Shown piece after piece: positions 1-4,110 of a stretch of 5,327 bases of DNA. A program made the position numbers and the translations under genes. Within the stretch, counting starts at the first letter, position 1. Each line of letters starts with the position of its first letter. The notes under the pieces are model-generated. The model saw only the letters and a list, made by a program, of their open reading frames with translations. It was not told the origin of the DNA and searched no databases. This stretch comes from Ileibacterium sp. (lineage in GTDB: Bacteria; Bacillota_I; Bacilli_A; Erysipelotrichales; Erysipelotrichaceae): the NCBI GenBank assembly GCA_021443945.1, contig JABUSF010000018.1, forward strand, positions 1,972-7,298, in the 5' to 3' direction.

Positions 1-5
1 TAAGC

Positions 6-41
6 ATCCTGAACTGTAAGTGGTATTCAGGATTTCTTTTT
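6..41 (+). terminator. Probable intrinsic terminator of an upstream gene
   Basis: ATCCTGAA (6-13) pairs perfectly with TTCAGGAT (26-33) around a 12-nt loop. It is followed by the T-rich tail TTCTTTTT (34-41), broken by one C. It would lie directly after the possible TAA at 1-3. The stem is only 8 bp with modest GC, so it is a reasonable but not strong terminator. Confidence 0.5.
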
Positions 42-96
42 GTATTCCATTCCGGTTCCACAAAAATCGGATATACAATAGTCTCGAAGCTTTTTT

Positions 97-138
97 CAAA
101 TCCGCATTTTATATTTGTATCTGTGCAGGATTTGTTTT
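97..138 (+). other. Hairpin in the lspA upstream region
   Basis: CAAATCCGCA (97-106) pairs with TGC-A-GGATTTG (124-134), giving ten base pairs with a single bulged A at 127 and a 17-nt AT-rich loop. Four T residues follow (135-138). It could be a weak terminator or attenuator, or a structured leader of the lspA operon if transcription starts upstream of it. Function is inferred only from the pairing. Confidence 0.4.
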
Positions 139-180
139 GGGTTACAATGAAAGCTGCTGATAGATAAGGATGTTGATTAT

Positions 181-702
181 ATGAGTAAAATAAACTGGAA
201 AAAGAAAGGACCAATTGCCCTGTCCTGTCTGCTTTTAATTGCACTGATGGTGGGATTGGATCAGTGGACAAAATGGGCCGTGGCCCAGTCCATTTCCCTT
301 GGAGAAAAGGTGGAACTGATTCCTTACTTCTTTGACTTAACCAATGTCAGAAATACAGGGGCTGCCTTCTCCTTTGGAGAGGGAATGGGCATGTCCTTTT
401 TCATCATTGTGACAGGGATTGCCCTTGTTGCAATGATCTACTACTTTTTCAAAACAGACGATGTAGGGATTCAATGGTCTCTGGCGTTAATTGCGGCCGG
501 TGCCATTGGAAATCTGATCGATCGTGTCACTCTCGGATATGTGCAGGACTTCTTCCTGTTCTATATCTTTAAATGGCCGTTTCCGGTATTTAATGTAGCG
601 GACATTTGCGTCTGCTGCGGTTTCGGCCTTTTGATTCTGTGCATGATCATGGATGAATGGAAGGAAAAACATGGCGGAAAAGGTAAAGTTTCCAACGCTT
701 AA
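181..702 (+). CDS. lspA: Lipoprotein signal peptidase (signal peptidase II)
   Basis: This is an integral-membrane aspartyl protease. It cleaves the signal peptide of diacylglyceryl-modified prolipoproteins just before the lipid-bearing cysteine. The 173-residue length is normal for the family. Visible signatures are the first transmembrane segment (about 12-26) ending in the conserved Asp of DQWTK (27-31); N-R-N-T-G-A-A-F-S (55-64 region); GNLIDR (110-115) with catalytic Asp114; VQDF (121-124); and FNVAD (137-141) with catalytic Asp141. Four hydrophobic segments are expected, and the C-terminus is basic. The ATG is preceded by AAGGA at 166-170. The last 32 nt overlap the start of the RluD gene, so the two are co-transcribed and probably translationally coupled. 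Two lipoprotein genes, likely substrates, lie downstream. The identification is essentially certain. Confidence 0.97.
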   Translation: MSKINWKKKGPIALSCLLLIALMVGLDQWTKWAVAQSISLGEKVELIPYFFDLTNVRNTGAAFSFGEGMGMSFFIIVTGIALVAMIYYFFKTDDVGIQWSLALIAAGAIGNLIDRVTLGYVQDFFLFYIFKWPFPVFNVADICVCCGFGLLILCMIMDEWKEKHGGKGKVSNA

Positions 703-1663
703 CGGCGAAGTGGAAGAGAAAGAAAACAACGAAAAAGAACCTCAGGAAGGGTTGATTGAACTGACCATCGACGAAGCCGATGCAGGAAGCCGTCTGGACA
801 AATACATTTGTGCCAAACTGGACATCTCCCGCAAAAGAGCGTCCGATCTTCTGGACGAAGGCCGGATTTTGGTCAACGGAAAGCCATTAAAGGCCTCCGG
901 CAAAGTCTGGGCCAACGACAAAGTGCAGGTGGATATGCCGCCTGCTGTCAGTCTGGAAGTCCTGCCGGAAGATATTCCTCTGGATGTGGTCTATGAAGAT
1001 GAAGATGTCATTGTCATCAACAAGCCAAAAGGCATGGTGGTTCATCCCGCTCCTGGTCATACAAGCGGTACATTGGTCAATGCCCTGCTGTATCACTGCA
1101 AGGATTTATCCGGGATTAACGGCGTTATGCGTCCTGGCATTGTCCACCGCATTGACAAAGATACGTCCGGTCTGATTGTCGCCGCCAAAAACGACAAAGC
1201 CCATGAAGCTTTGAGCGCTCAGCTGGCTTCCAAAGAATGCAGCCGTCAGTATCTGGCCATTGTTCACAAACCGTTCTCTCATACGGTTGGAACGGTCAAT
1301 GCGCCCATTGGACGGGATGAAAAAGACCGTCAGAAGATGGCGGTGACCGATAAAAATGCAAAAGAAGCGGTGACTCACTTTACAGTTCTGGAAAACTTTA
1401 AAAACTTTGCCTATATTGAATGTAAACTGGAAACAGGAAGAACCCACCAGATCCGCGTTCATATGGCATTTATTGGACACCCCATTGCAGGGGATCCCAA
1501 ATACGGGCCCAGAAAAACGCTGCCCACTCAGGGACAGCTGCTTCACGCCCATATCCTGGAGTTTAAGCATCCAAAGGATGGCCGTTTCATGCACTTCGAA
1601 GCTTCACCGGATCAGGAGTTCCTTTCTGTACTGGAGGAATTGAGAAGTGAGCAGCAGAATTAA
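671..1663 (+). CDS. rluD: RluD/RluA-family 23S rRNA pseudouridine synthase
   Basis: The enzyme isomerises specific uridines to pseudouridine, in the RluD branch in 23S rRNA helix 69. I chose ATG 671 (330 aa) over the in-frame ATG at 653 because AAGGA (661-665) sits 5 nt before it and the family does not need the extra six residues. Residues 1-27 are an acidic, low-complexity tail. An S4 RNA-binding domain covers about 39-88 (S-R-L-D-K-Y, then R-I-L-V-N-G at 65-70). The catalytic domain runs from about 105 to 325, with INKPKGMVVHP (116-126) and HRIDKDTSG (159-167), where Asp162 is the catalytic aspartate. It continues with ETGRTHQIRVH (254-264) and GDPKYG (274-279). The lspA-rluD pair is a common Bacillota arrangement (lspA-ylyB in Bacillus). 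The exact target uridines in this organism are inferred. The stop overlaps the next gene by 17 nt. Confidence 0.95.
   Translation: MAEKVKFPTLNGEVEEKENNEKEPQEGLIELTIDEADAGSRLDKYICAKLDISRKRASDLLDEGRILVNGKPLKASGKVWANDKVQVDMPPAVSLEVLPEDIPLDVVYEDEDVIVINKPKGMVVHPAPGHTSGTLVNALLYHCKDLSGINGVMRPGIVHRIDKDTSGLIVAAKNDKAHEALSAQLASKECSRQYLAIVHKPFSHTVGTVNAPIGRDEKDRQKMAVTDKNAKEAVTHFTVLENFKNFAYIECKLETGRTHQIRVHMAFIGHPIAGDPKYGPRKTLPTQGQLLHAHILEFKHPKDGRFMHFEASPDQEFLSVLEELRSEQQN
1633..1649 (+). promoter_or_regulatory. Ribosome binding site fixing a GTG start
   Basis: GGAGGA (1633-1638) lies inside the 3' end of rluD, 8 nt before GTG 1647. The next in-frame ATG (residue 16 of the deaminase) falls within the conserved YFMAMA segment and would truncate the domain. 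The GTG is therefore the start. Confidence 0.8.
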
Positions 1664-2156
1664 TCATGTTCTAAGCTGGGATCAGTATTTTATGGCGATG
1701 GCTCATTTAGCCGCCTTCCGCTCCAAAGATCCCAACACACAAGTGGGAGCCGTGATCGTCAATCCGGACAACCGGGTGGTCGGCATGGGATACAATGGAT
1801 TTCCAAGAGGATGTTCCGATCTGGCCTATTCCTGGAAACGGGAAGGGGATGAGCTGGAAACCAAATACCCCTACGTGGTCCATGCCGAGCTGAATGCAAT
1901 TTTAAATTCCATCAAGGATTTAAAAGGCTGTACCTTGTATGTCTCCCTTTTTCCCTGCAATGAATGTGCCAAAGCGATCATTCAAGCGGGAATTACCAAA
2001 GTCATTTACGAATCCGATAAGTATGACGGAACCCCAGGCAACATCGCCAGCAAGAAGATGTTTGCGTCTGCCGGGGTAGCCCTGCAGCAGCTGGACGATT
2101 CCATTGCCATCCGCGTGCAGACCAAAGACACCTGTCATACCGATACACACGAATAA
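1647..2156 (+). CDS. Deoxycytidylate (dCMP) deaminase
   Basis: This zinc enzyme hydrolyses dCMP to dUMP, feeding thymidylate synthase. The 169-aa protein shows the cytidine/deoxycytidylate deaminase core. H-A-E (79-81) supplies the zinc ligand His79 and proton-shuttling Glu81, and P-C-N-E-C (103-107) supplies ligands Cys104 and Cys107. The N-terminal block YFMAMAHLAAFRSKDPN (14-30), GYNGFPRGCSD (48-58) and KYPYVVHAELNAI (73-85) match the dCMP-specific subfamily (ComEB of Bacillus, human DCTD, phage T4 enzyme) rather than tRNA adenosine or guanine deaminases. The G-Y-N-G stretch corresponds to the dCTP/dTTP allosteric site in characterised relatives, so feedback control is likely but inferred. 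Translation starts at GTG inside the rluD frame, indicating coupling. In Bacillus, pyrR follows the lspA-rluD pair; here another pyrimidine gene occupies that slot. Confidence 0.93.
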   Translation: MSSRINHVLSWDQYFMAMAHLAAFRSKDPNTQVGAVIVNPDNRVVGMGYNGFPRGCSDLAYSWKREGDELETKYPYVVHAELNAILNSIKDLKGCTLYVSLFPCNECAKAIIQAGITKVIYESDKYDGTPGNIASKKMFASAGVALQQLDDSIAIRVQTKDTCHTDTHE

Positions 2157-2164
2157 AAACCATC

Positions 2165-2199
2165 AGGGATTTGGGCTGTTCAGGTCCATCCCTTTTTTT
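2165..2199 (+). terminator. Intrinsic terminator after the lspA-rluD-dCMP deaminase operon
   Basis: AGGGAT (2165-2170) pairs with ATCCCT (2188-2193). Two further inner G-C pairs are possible (GG near 2173-2175 with CC 2186-2187). A run of seven T residues (2193-2199) follows. The stem is short with a large loop, so termination may be partial. It lies 8 nt after the deaminase stop and 25 nt before the next start codon. Confidence 0.65.
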
Positions 2200-2224
2200 G
2201 CATCACATTAAAGAGGAACACACA

Positions 2225-2830
2225 ATGAAAATCATCAAAGGACTCATGGCCGCCGCTGTGACCGGCTTACTGGCTTGCGGCTGCTCTCAACAAGCCGGCA
2301 GCGCACAAACAAATGCCAATGCAGATTCAGCCAGTGCTCAGACATCCAATTCGAGTATGGTTCAGGTCACTCTGCCGGCCAGCCTGTTTCAATCCCTGAG
2401 CCAGGAAGACATCGAAGAAGCTGCGAAAAAAGACGGATTTGAATCCTGCACCATCAATGAAGACGGCACTGTGACTTATACCATGACCGCTCAAAAACAG
2501 CAGGAAATGAAAGATCAGCTGAAACAGAGCTTTGTCACCAGCATCAACAATTTAATGAAAGACAAATCCGTTCCGGCCTCCTATGTCAATGTGGAATACA
2601 ATGACAACTGCTCCATCATTGACGTTTATGTCAATCCTTCCGCCTACAAGCAAACCGACACCTCCTTTGCTTTGGGGATGTTTTTGCCAGGCGTCTATTA
2701 TCAATGCTTTGCCGGAACCGATGTGAACAAGGTGGATGTAATCATCAACTTTATTAATAAAAACACCAAAGAACCTATTGAAACGGCCAGCTTCAAACGG
2801 ATGATGCGGGAAATGGAAAAAGCCAGCTAG
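2225..2830 (+). CDS. Secreted lipoprotein of unknown function (paralogue A)
   Basis: This is a predicted membrane-anchored extracellular lipoprotein of 201 aa. I chose ATG 2225 because GAGGA (2213-2217) sits 7 nt upstream; an in-frame TTG at 2171 lies inside the terminator and adds 18 unlikely residues. The signal peptide has K2, K5 and a hydrophobic core (7-17). It ends in LLAC, giving lipid-bearing Cys18; Cys20 is a weaker alternative. A Ser/Ala/Asn/Gln-rich linker (21-44) precedes a globular domain (about 46-195) with E-D-I-E-E-A-A-K-K-D-G-F (61-72), N-E-D-G-T-V-T-Y-T-M (78-87), V-E-Y-N-D (123-127) and V-D-V-I-I-N-F-I (170-177). The domain aligns without gaps to the lipoprotein encoded at 3224-3919. 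It resembles small uncharacterised lipoproteins I associate with Bacillota genomes, but I assign no function. The mature domain has three cysteines (75, 129, 161), which the paralogue lacks apart from one at another place. No promoter is visible in the 25 nt after the terminator. Confidence 0.85.
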   Translation: MKIIKGLMAAAVTGLLACGCSQQAGSAQTNANADSASAQTSNSSMVQVTLPASLFQSLSQEDIEEAAKKDGFESCTINEDGTVTYTMTAQKQQEMKDQLKQSFVTSINNLMKDKSVPASYVNVEYNDNCSIIDVYVNPSAYKQTDTSFALGMFLPGVYYQCFAGTDVNKVDVIINFINKNTKEPIETASFKRMMREMEKAS

Positions 2831-2897
2831 TCCTTGAAAAACAGCCAGCGCCATTTCTTTTTGGACCTCACCCGATTGGAGAATCAGAAACACCAGT

Positions 2898-2930
2898 GCA
2901 CTGCCTGTTTGAACAGGACAGTGCTTTTTT
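2898..2930 (+). terminator. Strong intrinsic terminator after lipoprotein A
   Basis: GCACTG (2898-2903) and CCTGT (2904-2908) pair with ACAGG (2913-2917) and CAGTGC (2919-2924). Only A2918 is bulged, and the loop is TTGA. Six T residues follow at 2925-2930. Eleven base pairs plus a U tract make this a clear Rho-independent terminator, 68 nt after the stop codon. Confidence 0.92.
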
Positions 2931-2975
2931 GATGTTTGGGAGGGTCCGGACTTGGTGTGCGGGCGAGTTCAGGAA

Positions 2976-3034
2976 GGGAAATCAAAAAAATCTTTCGGAT
3001 TTCTTAAGAAAATCACTGAAATCTGAAGATTTTA
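2976..3034 (+). repeat. Imperfect direct repeat, 31-bp period, upstream of the lipoprotein B promoter
   Basis: Two copies of the pattern AAATC-N4-AAATC-N4/5-GATTT occur in this stretch. Copy 1 has AAATC at 2979 and 2988 and GATTT at 2998. Copy 2 has AAATC at 3010 and 3019 and GATTT at 3028. The copies are offset by 31 bp, close to three helical turns. Each copy also contains inverted elements (GAAATC 2978-2983 with GATTTC 2998-3003; AAAATC 3009-3014 with GATTTT 3028-3033). The position directly upstream of a -35/-10 pair fits a regulator binding site, but the region is A/T rich and no regulator is named. Confidence 0.4.
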
Positions 3035-3044
3035 CAAAGTCGAC

Positions 3045-3072
3045 TTTTCAAAAATAATAAGAACTCTATAAT
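3045..3072 (+). promoter_or_regulatory. Sigma-A-type promoter for lipoprotein B
   Basis: The -10 box TATAAT (3067-3072) is a perfect consensus. The -35 TTTTCA (3045-3050) matches TTGACA at four of six positions, and the spacer is 16 bp. Transcription would start near 3079, leaving a leader of about 145 nt before ATG 3224. The weak -35 agrees with dependence on an upstream activator. Confidence 0.55.
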
Positions 3073-3090
3073 AAGATCTTCTATTTTCTT

Positions 3091-3204
3091 TTGTATGATC
3101 ACTACCGAATAAAGTATTCCAGAACAGAGAAAATCCTCAATTCATTTCTGCTGGAAGATCAAGCGGAATGTGAATCGGAGATTTTAGAAGAACCAAACGA
3201 ATAA
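3091..3204 (+). CDS. Doubtful small ORF in the lipoprotein B leader
   Basis: A frame open from 3061 to the TAA at 3202-3204 could start at TTG 3091 and encode 37 residues. The C-terminal half is acidic and protein-like (L-L-E-D-Q-A-E-C-E-S-E-I-L-E-E-P-N-E). There is no ATG in frame and no ribosome binding site before the TTG. The frame also runs through the leader hairpin, so base composition may reflect RNA structure rather than coding. It could be a leader peptide, a gene remnant or chance; chance is most likely. Confidence 0.15.
   Translation: MYDHYRIKYSRTEKILNSFLLEDQAECESEILEEPNE
3130..3185 (+). other. Long hairpin in the 5' leader of lipoprotein B
   Basis: The transcript can fold into one extended stem. 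AAAATC (3130-3135) pairs with GATTTT (3180-3185). ATTCA (3140-3144) pairs with TGAAT (3171-3175). TTCTGCT (3146-3152) pairs with AGCGGAA (3162-3168) with one U-G wobble. These are separated by a small internal loop and a T/TG bulge, and the apical loop is nine nt (3153-3161). There are about 20 pairs in total. No T run follows, so it is not a terminator. It ends 24 nt before the AGGAGG ribosome binding site and could stabilise the mRNA or regulate translation. I do not recognise a known riboswitch class. Confidence 0.5.
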
Positions 3205-3209
3205 TGACG

Positions 3210-3215
3210 AGGAGG
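3210..3215 (+). promoter_or_regulatory. Consensus ribosome binding site of lipoprotein B
   Basis: AGGAGG lies 8 nt before ATG 3224 and is the strongest Shine-Dalgarno in the window. It suggests this lipoprotein is made at a high level once its leader is accessible. Confidence 0.9.
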
Positions 3216-3223
3216 AAATCAAT

Positions 3224-3919
3224 ATGAAACGAGTTTTAACAGCTGTACTGGCATTGAGCTTAACGGCTGGTCTGGTGGGCTGTGCAGGCGCATCTACCAG
3301 CACAAATCAAGCAGCAGGGGATAACAAAACAGCCGCTGCCGAAACAAAAACAGATGCCAAAAAAGACGACGCTAAAAAAGACGATGCAGCGAAAGAAGAT
3401 GACAAGAAAGATGACACCAAAAAAGATGCCGAAAGTGTTTTGGTTGAAGGGGCCAAACCTTATGAGTTAAAGGTTTCCAAAGACAACATCGGCGAAATGA
3501 CCGAAGAAGAGGTTAAAGCACAGGCCAAACAGGAAGGCTTTGACGACGCTGTCAAGAATGATGATGGATCTTACACTTTGAAAATGAACGAAGAAAGTGC
3601 TGTCAAGAAGATTAAGGAAGTCAAGGAACAGGTTGACGCTGCCATCGAAGAACTGAAAGCCGGCAACGATGCGGTGAAATGTGTAAAAGAGATCACTTAC
3701 AACGATACCCTGACAGAAATGAACGTGAACGTGGATAAAGCACAGTTCGATGAAGAAGCACAGACAAACTTAACTTCCATGCTTCTTCCAATGGCTGGCA
3801 TACAGGCTTTAAAAGGGGTAGACCAGAAAGACATTGATGTAAAAATCAATTTCATCGATGCGTCCAACAACCAGAACATTAAAACACTCACTTATCAGGA
3901 AGTGGCAAACGCAAATTAA
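3224..3919 (+). CDS. Secreted lipoprotein of unknown function (paralogue B)
   Basis: This is a 231-aa predicted lipoprotein. The signal peptide (1-19) ends in a textbook lipobox, LVGC (17-20), so Cys20 would be lipidated and cleaved by signal peptidase II. A Thr/Ser/Ala-rich stretch leads into a strongly charged Lys/Asp/Ala linker (45-69) built from degenerate K-K-D-D-A units, then a folded domain (about 78-228). From residue 95 to about 224 the domain aligns gaplessly, with a constant offset of 34 residues, to lipoprotein A. Shared are A-K-x-x-G-F (101-106), N-x-D-G-x-x-T-x-x-M (112-121), Y-N-D (159-161) and I/V-D-V-x-I-N-F-I (204-211). The gene has its own promoter, leader and terminator, so it is expressed separately from A. 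Function is unknown. A substrate-binding, adhesion or stress role would be speculation; no transporter permease or enzyme gene is adjacent to suggest a partner. Confidence 0.9.
   Translation: MKRVLTAVLALSLTAGLVGCAGASTSTNQAAGDNKTAAAETKTDAKKDDAKKDDAAKEDDKKDDTKKDAESVLVEGAKPYELKVSKDNIGEMTEEEVKAQAKQEGFDDAVKNDDGSYTLKMNEESAVKKIKEVKEQVDAAIEELKAGNDAVKCVKEITYNDTLTEMNVNVDKAQFDEEAQTNLTSMLLPMAGIQALKGVDQKDIDVKINFIDASNNQNIKTLTYQEVANAN
3356..3430 (+). repeat. Low-complexity Lys/Asp/Ala-coding repeat
   Basis: This segment of the lipoprotein B gene encodes residues 45-69, about five degenerate copies of a K-K-D-D-A unit. In DNA it is a run of AAA/AAG and GAC/GAT codons. Such a repeat is prone to length change by slippage. 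The protein segment is probably an extended linker holding the domain away from the membrane and into the cell wall. Lipoprotein A has a Ser/Ala/Asn linker instead. Confidence 0.75.
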
Positions 3920-3953
3920 TAGACAATCCATTAAGGATGAAAAAAGAATCTTT

Positions 3954-3986
3954 CAGAGTGCTTTTTTAGAGGCACTCTGCTTTTTT
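3954..3986 (+). terminator. Strong intrinsic terminator after lipoprotein B
   Basis: CAGAGTGC (3954-3961) pairs perfectly with GCACTCTG (3972-3979) around a 10-nt loop. C3980 and six T residues (3981-3986) follow. An upstream A run with G (AAAAAAG, 3940-3946) can pair with CTTTTTT (3980-3986) and lengthen the structure, so some activity on the opposite strand is possible. Confidence 0.9.
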
Positions 3987-4049
3987 GTGTGTTCAAAGGG
4001 TCATATCAAAGGTGAATTTGAACTCAAAATTTATAATGAAATAAAGAAT

Positions 4050-4068
4050 CTGTAAATTTTCCGTAAAT
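4050..4068. promoter_or_regulatory. Candidate Pho box (PhoP/PhoB-type direct repeat)
   Basis: CTGTAAAT (4050-4057) and CCGTAAAT (4061-4068) are direct repeats identical at seven of eight positions with an 11-bp period. Read on the - strand they are TTTACG-N5-TTTACA, which matches the TTHACA-N5-TTHACA form described for PhoP boxes in Bacillus. An additional TAAA at 4042-4045 is in the same 11-bp phase. The site lies 42 nt before a Na+/phosphate cotransporter gene, where phosphate-starvation control is expected. A -10-like TTTTAT (4082-4087) is placed so that the repeat would overlap its -35 region. A perfect TATAAT at 4032-4037 upstream has no good -35; if that were the real -10, the box would act from downstream. 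Confidence 0.5.
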
Positions 4069-4110
4069 CGAAAACCATTGATTTTATGGAACATCGTGAA
4101 AGGTTTAAGT

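Larger units (their letters stand above)
1..180. other. Non-coding region upstream of lspA
   Basis: No convincing coding frame was found on either strand. The first three bases are TAA, which could be the stop codon of a gene to the left, but this cannot be tested from the window. The region holds two inverted repeats (annotated separately) and weak -10-like hexamers: TATATT at 110-115 and TACAAT at 74-79 and 143-148. None has a good -35 at normal spacing, so the lspA promoter is not assigned. The lspA ribosome binding site AAGGA lies at 166-170, 10 nt before the start codon. Confidence 0.6.

Noticed and set aside
653..670. Earlier ATG for rluD adding six residues
   Set aside because: The ATG at 671 has the AAGGA ribosome binding site at proper distance. 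The extra residues are not conserved family sequence as far as I can tell.
1106..1594. 162-codon open frame on the - strand
   Set aside because: It lies wholly inside rluD, opposite its catalytic domain, and has no ribosome binding site or family resemblance.
2171..2224. Earlier TTG start for lipoprotein A adding 18 residues
   Set aside because: It lies within the terminator hairpin and would place polar residues before the signal peptide. ATG 2225 has a good ribosome binding site and begins a standard lipoprotein signal.
2944..2951. Perfect 8-bp palindrome GTCCGGAC
   Set aside because: It is a single short palindrome without a partner site or clear promoter context. It is expected by chance at this length often enough not to be called an operator.
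3204..3227. Seven-codon frame (M-T-R-R-K-S-I) whose TGA overlaps the ATG of lipoprotein B
   Set aside because: It is made of the ribosome binding site itself and has no ribosome binding site of its own. It is most likely a chance product of the AGGAGG context.
181..3919. lspA and two lipoproteins as a dedicated processing system
   Set aside because: LspA is a general housekeeping peptidase acting on all lipoproteins. It sits in a separate operon ended by a terminator, so proximity alone does not support a dedicated system.
3858..4055. 65-codon + strand frame starting inside lipoprotein B
   Set aside because: It begins in another frame of the lipoprotein gene and runs through its terminator hairpin. 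The translation is not protein-like.
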